Below, in pieces: positions 8,871 to 17,897 of a stretch of DNA of 64,000 nt. Source of the DNA: Pseudomonas purpurea (GTDB lineage Bacteria; Pseudomonadota; Gammaproteobacteria; Pseudomonadales; Pseudomonadaceae); the NCBI RefSeq assembly GCF_039908635.1, contig NZ_CP150918.1:5410001-5474000 (forward strand), in the 5' to 3' direction. The notes beneath the pieces were generated by a model. That model was not told the origin of the DNA. It ran no database searches and saw only the letters and a list, made by a program, of their open reading frames with translations. Each line of letters opens with the position of its first letter. The first letter of the stretch is position 1. A program made the position numbers and the translations under genes.

Positions 8871-9686
8871 CTATTCTTTTCCCTGTCTGGAACGGCTGGG
8901 CGTACACCCGAAACGGCGACGATAGCTCTGGGTAAAGTAGGACTGACTGGAAAAGCCGCTTTCCATCGCGATGTCCACGATGCTCATCTCACTGTTAAGC
9001 AGTAAATGGTGGGCGTACAGGATACGCCGCTCGCTGATCCACGCACGAGGAGAAACGCCGTAGACCGAGCCAAACAACTCTTTGAACGTCGTCAATCCCA
9101 TGCCGAACTCCCGAGAAAACTCGCTGAGCCGCCATTCCTTGAGATAGTGCTGTTCCATGAAGGCCTGCAACCTTTCGACATGCCGGCTGCCCTGCTGGCG
9201 CAACACCGACATCAGCGCCGGCCCCTGGGGGCTGAAGGCAAACAACATCAACAACTCTTCAACCCGCAACAACGCCAGCATGGGCGGGTGCTCATGCACC
9301 AGCAGCCCTTCAAGCCCTTTGACGCAATTGGCCAACAACGGTGTACTGGCGAACGCGATGAGACTGACCCCAGGCTCCTCCCAACGCTCTACCTCGCTCA
9401 ATAGAGCACCGAAACGCTGAATGAAGTTCTGCAAAAAACCAACCGATAACGGGATCCAAAGCAAACGACAATCATGCTCGCCCGTGCTCACGACATAATT
9501 ACCTCTGCGCGCAAACATTAGTTCACCCGGCATGAGACAAAGTGTCGCATTACAATCCTGAACCGTGAGCTGTCCCTCGATAAGGATATAAATCCCTTCT
9601 TCGCAGTTCGATACAAACTCAAACGTTGGGATAGACCATCGGCACAGCTTTATCTGTTTCCGGCCAAGTGTGCTGGCACCTTGCAT
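8871..9686 (-). CDS. exsA: ExsA, AraC-family master activator of the T3SS
   Basis: A 271-residue AraC/XylS-type activator. The N-terminal half binds ExsD and mediates dimerisation. The C-terminal half has two helix-turn-helix motifs and is almost identical to the P. aeruginosa protein, including LSEFSREFGMGLTTFKELFG and SGFSSQSYFTQSYRRRFG. Start MQGASTLGRKQIKLC at 9686 matches P. aeruginosa; an in-frame GTG at 9755 would add 23 residues and is less likely. Its near-identical DNA-binding domain explains why the six promoters here fit the P. aeruginosa ExsA pattern. It is last in exsCEBA, and also has its own long upstream spacer. Confidence 0.97.
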   Translation of the reverse strand: MQGASTLGRKQIKLCRWSIPTFEFVSNCEEGIYILIEGQLTVQDCNATLCLMPGELMFARRGNYVVSTGEHDCRLLWIPLSVGFLQNFIQRFGALLSEVERWEEPGVSLIAFASTPLLANCVKGLEGLLVHEHPPMLALLRVEELLMLFAFSPQGPALMSVLRQQGSRHVERLQAFMEQHYLKEWRLSEFSREFGMGLTTFKELFGSVYGVSPRAWISERRILYAHHLLLNSEMSIVDIAMESGFSSQSYFTQSYRRRFGCTPSRSRQGKE

Positions 9687-9943
9687 ATAATAGTGACCCC
9701 GAACCTGCACATACCGTTTGTACGCCGCCCAGGCAGGCGCCGTACGAAAACGCACCCTCTACGTACTACTGCGTGACGCTATGAACGATGATGAATTCAA
9801 CGACAGTTATCATTAACGAGAATGATTGACCTGAAATTAGGTTAATTACTCTTATTTAATGAAACCCTCGCTATTTTTATATAGCCGTCGAAGTATCGGA
9901 ACACTCACCGAATTCAATAAGGCAAATATTGATACAAAGTATT
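9687..9943 (-). promoter_or_regulatory. AT-rich exsB-exsA spacer, possible separate exsA promoter
   Basis: This 257-base gap is unusually long for the tightly packed exs operon and clearly more AT-rich than its surroundings. In P. aeruginosa the corresponding spacer holds a Vfr-dependent exsA promoter. No ExsA-type box and no clear CRP/Vfr palindrome is seen here. An inverted repeat ATCATT-N6-AATGAT (9809-9826) resembles part of a Fur site but is weak. A promoter here is inferred, not demonstrated. Confidence 0.45.
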
Positions 9944-10360
9944 TCAGAGGTGTTCCGGCGTCGCCGAAACAGCGCACTTCGGATAACAAGGCAACTGTCC
10001 AAGACGCACATTCATATCGTTACCGGGTACCGCAGGTTGCCAACTTCGAGCCTGGACAGGACCGTCATCGGACCAGGCCAGTTCGCTGCGCAGCAACAGT
10101 CCGTCACCGGCCACCTGCACCGGTGTCAAACGAAAAGCAAAGTGCAACGGCAGCGCCGTCACCCGGTAGCGGGCCTGCGCAATCAGCCGCGGTTGCCCCC
10201 CGGTCAAGGCATAGAGCCGCACACTCACATAGGCCGGGCGCGTGACCGGCGATGGCGTGCGCACCTGCCCCCTGACATCAATCTTGTTTACGGGCGTTGG
10301 CGGCACACTGACACAGCCGCCCAAGGCCAAAAAAACGCTGCACAGCAGCGCCCTCATCAT
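9944..10360 (-). CDS. exsB: ExsB, T3SS secretin pilotin lipoprotein (YscW-like)
   Basis: A 138-residue lipoprotein with signal peptide and lipobox LGGC (Cys about residue 16), followed by a small beta-rich domain. ExsB is the outer-membrane pilotin that helps PscC insert and oligomerise. Its start overlaps the end of exsE by 4 bases. Position in exsC-exsE-exsB-exsA and the lipobox support the call; sequence conservation in this family is modest. Confidence 0.88.
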   Translation of the reverse strand: MMRALLCSVFLALGGCVSVPPTPVNKIDVRGQVRTPSPVTRPAYVSVRLYALTGGQPRLIAQARYRVTALPLHFAFRLTPVQVAGDGLLLRSELAWSDDGPVQARSWQPAVPGNDMNVRLGQLPCYPKCAVSATPEHL

Positions 10361-10602
10361 GGTTGACGAACCTGACGCTCATAAAGAGGGGCGGTATCGC
10401 CATCGACCAATCGCTGCAGCTGTCGCTCACTCTGTTGATCCGCACCGACCTGCGTCGCCAGCCAGCGACCCAGCTCAGCGACACTGGCGACCCCTTCCTG
10501 ACGGCTGGGCACCTGACTGAGCGAGCGTCCGGCAAAGCTTCCAGGCACTTGTGCACGGTCGATCGTGGCTGCTGGTGAAATGCCAGCGCTGTCTATCTTC
10601 AT
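10357..10602 (-). CDS. exsE: ExsE, secreted inhibitor of T3SS transcription
   Basis: An 81-residue protein beginning MKIDSAGISP and resembling P. aeruginosa ExsE, with FAGRSLSQVPSRQE and RLVDGDTAPLYERQVR segments. ExsE binds the chaperone ExsC; when the secretion channel opens, ExsE is exported, ExsC is freed, and ExsC then sequesters ExsD. This couples secretion to transcription. The gene lies 8 bases after exsC and overlaps exsB. Confidence 0.92.
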   Translation of the reverse strand: MKIDSAGISPAATIDRAQVPGSFAGRSLSQVPSRQEGVASVAELGRWLATQVGADQQSERQLQRLVDGDTAPLYERQVRQP

Positions 10603-10610
10603 GGCTCTGC

Positions 10611-11054
10611 TTAAACCCTCATACCGGCGGGTCTGGATATCGCCTGGGCGGCACTGTCATGTCCGGGCAGCAATTGCTGCCAGAACTCGGCGTGATCGAG
10701 CAAGTTGGCCAAGGTGGTCTCGAAGCTTTCCAGGGTCAACTCGGCCGCTGGAATCTGGGCGTACAACTGCACCAGGCCCGATTCCTCGTCAAAACCAAAA
10801 TGCAGGTCGAAGCGATACCAGCGTCGATTGAAACTCGCCAGCTGCCGGAAGATTCCGTCGCCAAAGGTTTCGATTCCCGCCACGTCCGCTTCCATGACCA
10901 ATCGCTCACGTCCGGCCAGCAATACCAGCGTCACGCCCAACTGATCATCAAACAGCAGGCTTGCTACCCCCTCTTCATCCAGCGACAAAGCGGGAAGGCC
11001 ACTGCGATTGGCAAATTCGGCAAGCAGCCGATTGACCCTGATACTCAAATCCAT
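10611..11054 (-). CDS. exsC: ExsC, ExsE chaperone and anti-anti-activator
   Basis: A 147-residue class I-type chaperone very similar to P. aeruginosa ExsC (SLDEEGVASLLFDDQLGVTL and GIFRQLASFNRRWYRFDLH). It binds ExsE before secretion and ExsD afterwards, so it is the switch that releases ExsA. It is the first gene of exsCEBA, with a GAGGAG-type ribosome site before the ATG and an ExsA-type promoter upstream. Confidence 0.96.
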   Translation of the reverse strand: MDLSIRVNRLLAEFANRSGLPALSLDEEGVASLLFDDQLGVTLVLLAGRERLVMEADVAGIETFGDGIFRQLASFNRRWYRFDLHFGFDEESGLVQLYAQIPAAELTLESFETTLANLLDHAEFWQQLLPGHDSAAQAISRPAGMRV

Positions 11055-11077
11055 GCATGTCTCCTCGAGCTAGGCGA

Positions 11078-11130
11078 ATGCTAGCACCCGGCCATGCTGG
11101 GGTTTTGTCACTGACGGGCTTTTCTTTTAA
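11078..11130 (-). promoter_or_regulatory. ExsA-dependent promoter of exsCEBA (autoregulation)
   Basis: On the minus strand: TTAAAAGA (11123-11130), which fits the older TNAAAANA description of ExsA sites, then GCC, six bases, TGACA (11106-11110), 22 bases, and TAGCAT (11078-11083). It makes exsA positively autoregulated. The box directly abuts the terminator of the preceding pcrG-popD operon. Confidence 0.85.
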
Positions 11131-11160
11131 GAAAAAAGCCACATCACTGCGGCTTTTTTC
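11131..11160 (-). terminator. Intrinsic terminator after popD
   Basis: A 10-bp perfect stem GAAAAAAGCC / GGCTTTTTTC with a 10-base loop, 16 bases after the popD stop. The T run supports rho-independent termination of the pcrG-popD transcript, and insulates exsCEBA from read-through. Confidence 0.85.
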
Positions 11161-11176
11161 CTACAACAAAATCACA

Positions 11177-12067
11177 TCAGGCGACGCCGGCGGCAGCACG
11201 CCACGCCTGGTTGTGGTTCTGGGTGTACTGCTGGAGCAACTGCAGCATCTCTTTCATGAAGTTGGCGTTGTAGCTCAACTGGTCTTCGACCTTTTGCTTT
11301 TCGCTCTGGGCAACCGACGCTTTGACTTCATCTTCCTTGGCATTGGCCTGGATAGCGGTTTGCTCGACTTGCACCGAGGTGTTGGCCATCTGCCCGAGTG
11401 CCTGATTCACGCCATTGATGCTTTGCAGCTTGGCATTGCGGTTATCCACACCCTGCCCGGTCAGCTTGAGCGTACTGGTGTCCGCCGTCTGGTCCTTGGC
11501 CCAGATCTTGCCGATTTCGATGCGATCGGCGTCCGAGGTTTTGCCCAGCGACTGCATCTTCGCGTCGATCAGCTCGTTGCGCCCGGCGATGTTTTTCTCC
11601 AGCATTTTTTCCTGGCTGATCGCCTTGCCGTTCTTGATCGCGCCGATGGCACCGGTAATCGCCGACCCTACGGCCATCACCCCGGAGATCACCGCCATGG
11701 CAATCATCAACTTGGAACCGGCGCGCATTTCGTCCACCTGGGATTTCTGCGCGTTGATGATCGAAGTGTTCTCGCTGTCACGCTGCATGATCCCCAGCTC
11801 GCGAGCCTTCTGCGCGATGCGAAACAGCAGCACCATCAGTTCCACGCTGCCATTGAGCTCACTGCTGACCTTGCTCAGACCGCCAGCGTTGAGCCCCTGG
11901 CGCGGTGCAGGCAGGTCGACGCCCTGACCCTTTTTCGATTCGCCAACCGGGGCCGTGCCCGCGCTGTGGACCGTTTCGCCCTTTGCTGCCGATTGGGTTT
12001 TTTCCAATGGCTGGGTGTTGCCGATCGGGTTCGTCCCCTGAGCGGCATAGCCTTTGTCAATATTCAT
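11177..12067 (-). CDS. popD: T3SS translocator PopD (SctB)
   Basis: A 296-residue minor hydrophobic translocator. With PopB it forms the pore in the host membrane. One hydrophobic segment (about residues 120-145, ISGVMAVGSAITGAIGAI) is followed by a helical, amphipathic C-terminus, as in P. aeruginosa PopD. It is the last gene of the pcrG-popD operon, 11 bases after popB, and is followed by a terminator. Confidence 0.94.
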   Translation of the reverse strand: MNIDKGYAAQGTNPIGNTQPLEKTQSAAKGETVHSAGTAPVGESKKGQGVDLPAPRQGLNAGGLSKVSSELNGSVELMVLLFRIAQKARELGIMQRDSENTSIINAQKSQVDEMRAGSKLMIAMAVISGVMAVGSAITGAIGAIKNGKAISQEKMLEKNIAGRNELIDAKMQSLGKTSDADRIEIGKIWAKDQTADTSTLKLTGQGVDNRNAKLQSINGVNQALGQMANTSVQVEQTAIQANAKEDEVKASVAQSEKQKVEDQLSYNANFMKEMLQLLQQYTQNHNQAWRAAAGVA

Positions 12068-12078
12068 TGATGTGCTCC

Positions 12079-13245
12079 TCAGATAGCCGCAGGACGGCTG
12101 GATAGGTTATGCAGGCTGTCGCCCTTGGCATTGATCATCTGGAAAATCAGCTCCATGACCTGCAAAAAGGACTCGACCATGCGGCTGAGCTCTTCCTTGA
12201 GTTTGTCCAGAACCGTCTGGAACTGGGTGAGCTGGGAACGCGCCTCCAGGGCATCGGCCTGTTTGTCAGCAGCCTTGGCTTGCAGCGCCGAGTGGGTGGT
12301 TTGCGCCACACCGTTGGCGACATCCAGGGTCACATCGGAAATCTGCACGCCAAGCTTGGCGCCATGGGAAATCGACTGGCTCGCGACATTGCCGAACTTG
12401 CTCCCCAAATCCGCCACTTTACTGGCGAGGCTGGCAGTGAGTTCGGCAGCCTTGCCACCGATTTTCGCCCCCAACTTGGCGACTGCCCCGACGGCAGCCC
12501 CCCCAAAACTGGCTACTGCAGCGATCACGGCGATGGCGATTTCAATCCCCATCAGAGCCGGTCCGAGCTTTTCCATCACTTCTTTGCTGATCAATCCGTC
12601 TTTTGCCGCTTGCTGTACCGACTGGGAAACGATGCCCATGACGCCACCAGCGATCATCAGTGCACCGACGGCCGCACCGACGCCCGTCGCGATCATGATT
12701 GCGCCGACGATGATCGATGCAATGGCGCTGATCCAGCCAAAAATCTTGCTCACCAGACCAGACTTCTGGGCTTCTTTCGCAGCCTCGGTCGACTCTTTGA
12801 TCTTCTTCTGGTTTTCTTCCATCTTTTGCAGGTTCTGCTCACGCGCCTGCTTGATTTCTTCGAGCTTGAGCTTCTTCTGCGTGGACTCCAGTTCACCGGT
12901 CAGCTTGGCCAGTTCAATCTCGAAATCTTCCACCGAGCTGAGCCGCGCTACCCCAAGCCGTGTGGTTTCGGCGATAAACCGCTGGGCCAGCACACTGTCC
13001 TGACGCACGGACTGCACCAGGCGGTTGATATCCGTCCGAGTGCTGGCCTCCAGACGCTGCTGACTGGCCGCCAGCGGCGCTGTCAGTTGCACACCTTGAG
13101 ACGAAGCGGCTGGGCGGCCATCCGCCTCGACCCGGGTGACCGTGAGTGCATCCCCCCCTCGGCCATTGCGCGGCGGGACCACCGGGTCGTTCGCAAAAAC
13201 GTTCCCCGTGGTCAGCGCAACGCGATCAAACGCTATCGGATTCAT
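12079..13245 (-). CDS. popB: T3SS translocator PopB (SctE)
   Basis: A 388-residue major translocator, similar to PopB over most of its length. A predicted coiled coil (about 130-165, KLEEIKQAREQNLQ) precedes two hydrophobic segments (about 170-210, with IASIIVGAIMIATGVGAA, and about 235-260). The C-terminal GDSLHNLSSRPAAI is conserved. It inserts in the host membrane with PopD and needs PcrH as cytoplasmic chaperone. Its start overlaps the end of pcrH by 20 bases. Confidence 0.95.
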   Translation of the reverse strand: MNPIAFDRVALTTGNVFANDPVVPPRNGRGGDALTVTRVEADGRPAASSQGVQLTAPLAASQQRLEASTRTDINRLVQSVRQDSVLAQRFIAETTRLGVARLSSVEDFEIELAKLTGELESTQKKLKLEEIKQAREQNLQKMEENQKKIKESTEAAKEAQKSGLVSKIFGWISAIASIIVGAIMIATGVGAAVGALMIAGGVMGIVSQSVQQAAKDGLISKEVMEKLGPALMGIEIAIAVIAAVASFGGAAVGAVAKLGAKIGGKAAELTASLASKVADLGSKFGNVASQSISHGAKLGVQISDVTLDVANGVAQTTHSALQAKAADKQADALEARSQLTQFQTVLDKLKEELSRMVESFLQVMELIFQMINAKGDSLHNLSSRPAAI

Positions 13246-13735
13246 TGTGTTGATCCTTTCTCGCTAATACGGCTTCCAACATGGCGCCGGCACGTTCGGC
13301 CAAAACCGAATGCGCCGGCTGTGCTGCGGCCAAGGCCTGAGCCGAGTAGAAGCCACTCTCGGCCCCGTCGAGATCACCCAGTTGCAGGTGACACTCGCCA
13401 GCATGAAACGGAAATCTGGGCTCGTTGATGTCGATCAGCGCGCCATAACTGAAGCTCTGCAATGCCTGCTCAAGCTGCCCCATGGACTGCCGGCATGCGC
13501 CCAGGCCCAGGAAGAACCGAACGTCGTAGTGATCAAGCATGCACAGCGATTGAAAGATCTTGTGGGCGTCGTCCCACTTGCCGGCCTGGTATTGATTGAA
13601 CGCCAGGGAATAGAGCTGCTCCAGGCTGTCGCTGGAGATGTTCTTGAGCATGGCCAGCGTGCCGCCATCGCGCAAAAACGCCTCCAGTTCCTTCTCGTAT
13701 TCCTCAGACACATCGTGTTCTTGCTGGCTCATCAA
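13226..13735 (-). CDS. pcrH: PcrH, TPR chaperone for PopB and PopD
   Basis: A 169-residue class II chaperone of the SycD/LcrH family, built of three TPR units (about residues 36-140: SLAFNQYQAGKWDDAHKIF, FFLGLGACRQSMGQLEQAL, FHAGECHLQLGDLDGAESG). Its concave groove binds the translocators before export. Paired ATGs at 13735 and 13732 are possible starts. It lies between pcrV and popB as in other Ysc systems. Confidence 0.95.
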   Translation of the reverse strand: MMSQQEHDVSEEYEKELEAFLRDGGTLAMLKNISSDSLEQLYSLAFNQYQAGKWDDAHKIFQSLCMLDHYDVRFFLGLGACRQSMGQLEQALQSFSYGALIDINEPRFPFHAGECHLQLGDLDGAESGFYSAQALAAAQPAHSVLAERAGAMLEAVLARKDQHNESDSV

Positions 13736-13741
13736 CCGTTC

Positions 13742-14675
13742 CTATATGGCATTTAAAATGTCGCGCATCATGCTGTCGTACTTCTGAACGAATCGGTTCA
13801 AGGCCTCGATGGCCGAGTTGTAGCGAGAGCTGACATCGTTCAACAGCGTGGTTTTTTCACTGACTTTGTCGTTGATCGGTCGGGAGCGATCGCCCACCGT
13901 CGTGGCGAAGTTGGCGATGGGGTTGTTCTCGTCCTTGAACTCATACTTGTTGAGCAAGTCACCGGGCTTCATCGCCCCACTTTCCTTCGGTGCGCCACTG
14001 AGGAAACTCTTGATGCTCAGCGGGTTGCCGGCGCGGTAGGTGTCGAGCCCTGTCAGCAGTTTGTATTCCGCGCTGGCCCTGCCAGGTCTTGTCGTCGGGG
14101 TAGCCGTACAAGGTGCGATCGAACAGGTTGAGTCCCGGCTCGATTACGATCTCTTTTTTGGCGGCCAGATTCGCGTTGATCTGCGACTGGATCTTGCTGT
14201 AAATGTTGAGTTCGGCGGTCAGCAACTTGAGGTCATCGCGCAGCGCGGTGCGCTTGCCGTCCTGTATCAGCAGAACCTCTTCATAAACGCCCCGGACGTC
14301 ATCGTCGATCCGGTCACTGGTCAGCCCGAAATGCGCCTTGGCCAGGAACTCTTTCAACGGCCAGGGCTGTCCCGGCTTCGCATCGGCGTACTGGTTGATC
14401 AGTTGTTTGACCGACTCGAGCCCGGACTTGAGCTGCAGCTCATACAGCCCGCCCGTGGTGTTCGGTTTGGGCGGCAGGAAGTAAGCCAACAGCTTTTCGA
14501 CCTGGGCTTGCGACAAGGTCTGCCCGTCATGGGTAAAGGTGACATTGCGACTGCTGATCAGCTCCTTGAGCGCTTTGAGGGCTTCGGTTTCGCGCCCGCG
14601 CAGTTGGTCGTCGGGAGTTCTCTGCAGCTCGGTCAGAAAAGCCGACAGGTCTTGCCGGTAAAGCCTGATATCCAT
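13742..14675 (-). pseudogene. pcrV: Needle-tip protein PcrV (LcrV family), +1 frameshift
   Basis: PcrV caps the needle and guides PopB/PopD insertion. The first about 205 codons (14675 to about 14076) match PcrV up to LNLFDRTLYGYPDDKTWQG. The match then resumes in another frame with AEYKLLTGLDTYRAGN, SIKSFLSGAPKESG, and a nearly perfect C-terminus ending KYDSMMRDILNAI (stop at 13742). The two parts are offset by exactly one extra base, in the GGGCC run near 14075-14079. The unshifted product would be a 238-residue protein lacking the C-terminal helix that makes the coiled coil, probably non-functional. No slippery motif for programmed shifting is apparent. True mutation or sequencing error are both possible. 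Confidence 0.9.
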
Positions 14676-14684
14676 AAGGGTTCC

Positions 14685-14969
14685 TTACACCAGAAGTCCA
14701 CGCATCGACGCCGGACGACGCAGTCGTTTTCCTTCATCGGCAACCGGTGGACGGTTGATCCGCATCCGCTGCACTTCCTGCAACAGTTCCTGTTCCGCTA
14801 CCTGGACCAGCGCCTGATCCTGTGACCGAAAGACCCGGTCACAGACCTCATCGGGCAGCCCGAGGCCCTCCCACATTTCCGTGAGCAAGCGCGCGCGATG
14901 ATCGTTGTCATCAATGGCCTGCTCGGCAGCCTGTAGGGTTTTGGCGTAGGTTTCGTCGTACATGTCCAT
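14685..14969 (-). CDS. pcrG: PcrG, cytoplasmic partner of PcrV
   Basis: A 94-residue helical protein of the LcrG/PcrG family. It binds PcrV and, independently, helps block secretion until host contact. The segment LTEMWEGLGLPDEVCDRVF is typical. ATG at 14969 follows AGGAG, but the predicted -10 element lies only 7 bases upstream of it, so transcripts from the local promoter could be leaderless; MYDET at 14963 is an alternative start. Confidence 0.92.
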   Translation of the reverse strand: MDMYDETYAKTLQAAEQAIDDNDHRARLLTEMWEGLGLPDEVCDRVFRSQDQALVQVAEQELLQEVQRMRINRPPVADEGKRLRRPASMRGLLV

Positions 14970-14976
14970 GGCTCCT

Positions 14977-15027
14977 ATAGTAGGGACAGGGCGCCTGGCT
15001 TCCTGTCAGGTACGGTCGATTTTTTGT
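14977..15027 (-). promoter_or_regulatory. ExsA-dependent promoter of pcrGVH-popBD
   Basis: On the minus strand: an A6 tract (15020-15025), GAC (15015-15017), six bases, TGACA (15004-15008), 21 bases, and TACTAT (14977-14982). The TGA of the TGnnA element is the stop codon of pcrR, so the activator site is built into the end of the preceding gene. Confidence 0.83.
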
Positions 15028-15440
15028 CGTTTTCTCATTGATTGCAGCGAACACACTCGCCCGGCCGCCAATTCGAACCAACCGGGCTGCGGCTCGGCGG
15101 CACCGGTCCAATGGCGATAGAAACGCGCCATCCGCGCGCCATCCAACGGGCTGCCCGCCATCGCCTGCACCTGACCGTACAGACACGCCTGCGGCCCCAG
15201 CACCGCGAGGACCGCATCGGCCAGCACATACAGCGCCGCAAAGGAATTGCCCAGGCCATGGCGCCCGTCGGCACGGCGCAGCATGACGATCCAGACCCGC
15301 GCACCTTCACAGCGCCAGGCCAGTTCGCAGCCGCCATGCACAAACTTCCAGCCCAGCGGCAGTGCGCTCTGGCGCAGAAAGTGCGGATGGATGTCATAAC
15401 CCCGCGCTTGCAGCCAGTCGGTCAACGGGTCGCTGGTCAT
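15006..15440 (-). CDS. pcrR: PcrR (LcrR family) T3SS accessory protein
   Basis: A 144-residue protein of the LcrR/PcrR family, found after the pcrD/lcrD gene in Ysc systems. Its role is unclear; in Yersinia LcrR is needed for normal production of LcrG and calcium control. The conserved W-rich core ([18 protein letters not shown], later FYRHWTG) is present. It overlaps pcrD by 4 bases. Confidence 0.88.
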   Translation of the reverse strand: MTSDPLTDWLQARGYDIHPHFLRQSALPLGWKFVHGGCELAWRCEGARVWIVMLRRADGRHGLGNSFAALYVLADAVLAVLGPQACLYGQVQAMAGSPLDGARMARFYRHWTGAAEPQPGWFELAAGRVCSLQSMRKRQKIDRT

Positions 15441-17563
15441 AACGAAACCCGGCCCAACGGCTGGATGTTGATCTGCTGGGTCAGCTCCTGATACGAGAGC
15501 ACCGGCAAGCCGTAGTAGTCGCCTTCAATCAGCTTGCGCACGTAGCGGCGGATGTCCATCGAGACGATCAGTACTGGTTTGCTCTGCATCTGCGAGAGGT
15601 CGCCGACGGTCTGCCGGACTTGTTCGAGGAAGGATTGAGTGACGGCCGGGTCCAGCGCCAGATAGCTGCCGGCACTGGTCTGGCGGATGCCGCCACGAAT
15701 CTGCTCTTCCACCAGTTGGTCCAGCAGATAGGCCGGCAGGATGTTGTTGCCGCTCGAATATTTGTAGCAGATGTAGCGCTTGAGGCTGCTGCGGATGTAC
15801 TCGGTCAGTTGCACCACATCCTTCTCTTTCTGACCCCACTCCACCATGGCCTCCAGAATCGCCCGCAGGTTGCGGATCGAGATGTCCTCGCCCACCAGGC
15901 GCTGGAGAATTTCGGTCATGCGCTGCAACGGAATAATGCGCTGGGCTTCCTTCACCAGTTCCGAATAGCTGTGCTCCATCTGCTCCAGCAGGTAACGGGT
16001 TTCCTGGATACCGATGAAGTCTTCGGCGTACTCGCGCAGCACGTGGGACAAGTGCCAGGTCAGCACCTGGTCCATGCTCAGGAACGCGCAACCGGATCGC
16101 TCCAGCCGCCCCTCATGCTCGGCGCCGACCCACAATGTCGGCTGACCCGGCAGCACCGGTTCGCCTTCTTCGAACGGCACGCCTATCAGTTCCAGCTGGC
16201 TGGCCCGTTCCTGCACCAGCAACCGCGCACTGCGCAAGCGTCCACGGGCCACCGGCACCTCTTGCAGCTGAATCAGGTACTCGCCGTCCTTCAAACCTTC
16301 ATTGAAGCGCAAGTGGATGCCCGGAAACGGTACGCCAAAGTCCAGGTAGAGCGCTCGGCGCACCCGTACCAGCTCGTCATTGAGGGCGAACGCTTCCAGC
16401 TCCTGCTGCATGCTCGCGTCCACATCGATCAGCAGGGGCACGGTCATGGCGAACTCTTCCTTGTCCCCCAGCCGCGTGCCCTTGGGCTTGTTGCCCGACG
16501 GCTTGGCTTTGGGCTTGGCCGAAGACGCGGCACCCGCGCCTTGCGCCAACAAGGTCGGCAAGTCCCTGGGGTTGTCCTCGGCCGCCAGCCCGCGCTGACG
16601 CAACAGCATGAAGTAACCGCCCCCGCCCACCAGCGCTGCCAGCAGCATGAAGGTCACGGTCGGAAACCCCGGAATCAGCCCGAACAACACCAGCAGCACA
16701 CCGCCGATCAGCAACGCCTTGGGCTGCGCCACGACCTGGTCGCCGATGTCATTGCCCAGGTCCGAGGTGCCGTCCGACGAGTCCCGGGTCACGATGATCC
16801 CGGCCGTGATGGCGATCAACAGGGCCGGCACCTGGCTGACCATGCCATCGCCGATGGTCAGTACCGAATAGAGCTGCAACGCATCGCCGGCGCTCAGGCC
16901 CTTCTGGGTCACGCCGATGGTTATACCCGCCAGAATGTTGATGAAGATGATGATCAGGCCGGCAATCGCATCGCCTTTGACGAACTTCATCGCGCCGTCC
17001 ATCGAGCCGAACATCTGGCTCTCTTTCTCGATCACCGCCCGCCGGTCACGCGCCTCGTTGACGTCGATGACGCCGGCCCGCATGTCGCCGTCGATACTCA
17101 TCTGCTTGCCGGGCATGGCGTCCAGGGAGAACCGCGCACTCACTTCGGCGACGCGCTCGGCGCCTTTGGTGATCACCAGGAACTGCACGATGGTGATGAT
17201 CAGAAAGATGATGCAGCCCACCACCAGGTTGCCGCCCACGACAAAGTTGCCGAACGTGTAGACGATCTGGCCGGCGTCGGCCTCCAACAAAATCATCCGC
17301 GTGGTACTGACCGACAACGCCAGCCGGAACAACGTGGTAATCAACAACACCGCCGGGAACACCGAGAACTGCAACGGTGAGCTGATGTAGACCGACATCA
17401 TCATCAACACCACGGACACCGTGATGTTGATCGCAATCAGGATGTCCAGCAGGAACGGCGGCAGCGGCAGGATCATCATGAACACGACGGCCAGCAGCAT
17501 CACCGCCAGCATGATGTCCTGGCGCTCGCCCACCCGCCTCAGAAAATCAGAGAGCTCCTTCAT
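15437..17563 (-). CDS. sctV: T3SS export-gate protein SctV (PcrD/LcrD)
   Basis: A 708-residue protein of the FlhA/LcrD family (PcrD is 706). The N-terminal half has about eight membrane segments and the FHIPEP-type cytoplasmic loop region around [17 protein letters not shown]. The C-terminal cytoplasmic domain (from about residue 360) forms the nonameric ring that receives substrate-chaperone complexes. Start [16 protein letters not shown] at 17563 is chosen by homology; it overlaps pcr4 by 17 bases. No disruption is seen. Confidence 0.96.
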   Translation of the reverse strand: MKELSDFLRRVGERQDIMLAVMLLAVVFMMILPLPPFLLDILIAINITVSVVLMMMSVYISSPLQFSVFPAVLLITTLFRLALSVSTTRMILLEADAGQIVYTFGNFVVGGNLVVGCIIFLIITIVQFLVITKGAERVAEVSARFSLDAMPGKQMSIDGDMRAGVIDVNEARDRRAVIEKESQMFGSMDGAMKFVKGDAIAGLIIIFINILAGITIGVTQKGLSAGDALQLYSVLTIGDGMVSQVPALLIAITAGIIVTRDSSDGTSDLGNDIGDQVVAQPKALLIGGVLLVLFGLIPGFPTVTFMLLAALVGGGGYFMLLRQRGLAAEDNPRDLPTLLAQGAGAASSAKPKAKPSGNKPKGTRLGDKEEFAMTVPLLIDVDASMQQELEAFALNDELVRVRRALYLDFGVPFPGIHLRFNEGLKDGEYLIQLQEVPVARGRLRSARLLVQERASQLELIGVPFEEGEPVLPGQPTLWVGAEHEGRLERSGCAFLSMDQVLTWHLSHVLREYAEDFIGIQETRYLLEQMEHSYSELVKEAQRIIPLQRMTEILQRLVGEDISIRNLRAILEAMVEWGQKEKDVVQLTEYIRSSLKRYICYKYSSGNNILPAYLLDQLVEEQIRGGIRQTSAGSYLALDPAVTQSFLEQVRQTVGDLSQMQSKPVLIVSMDIRRYVRKLIEGDYYGLPVLSYQELTQQINIQPLGRVSL

Positions 17564-17897
17564 GGGACTCCCGCTGGCCCAAAAACCGTTCGAAAGCGAC
17601 GCGTGCATCGGCGATTCGCCCCTGTAACTGGCACGCACGGCTGACACAGCCCCACAGCGCAAGGTCGTCCTCGCCTTCGGCCAACAACCGGTCGCACTGA
17701 CGCTCCGCCAGTTCGCCCTCCTCCAGCTGCAACAATGCCACCACCAGCGCCCGACGCGCTTGGCGGTGGGCCGGTTCAACGGCCAGCAAGGCCTCAAGAA
17801 AAATCCGCGCACGACCTGGCTGGCCGCACTGCAACTGTAGCCAGCCGAGCAGTAGCAGCAGGTTGTGCTGTACCGGTTTCAACATCATGGGGGTCAT
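17547..17897 (-). CDS. pcr4: Pcr4 (SctY/YscY) TPR-like T3SS chaperone
   Basis: A 116-residue helical TPR-like protein of the YscY family. It binds the YscX-like protein encoded just upstream (pcr3), and the pair contacts the export gate SctV during early export. The repeat pattern [21 protein letters not shown] and Leu-rich helices support the call. The start overlaps pcr3 by 4 bases. Confidence 0.88.
   Translation of the reverse strand: MTPMMLKPVQHNLLLLLGWLQLQCGQPGRARIFLEALLAVEPAHRQARRALVVALLQLEEGELAERQCDRLLAEGEDDLALWGCVSRACQLQGRIADARVAFERFLGQRESHEGAL

Noticed and set aside
9687..9755. GTG at 9755 as exsA start
   Set aside because: P. aeruginosa ExsA begins at the position of ATG 9686; the extra residues are not conserved.
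14040..14110. Programmed ribosomal frameshifting in pcrV
   Set aside because: No slippery heptamer, stimulatory hairpin or family precedent was apparent; a one-base insertion explains the data.
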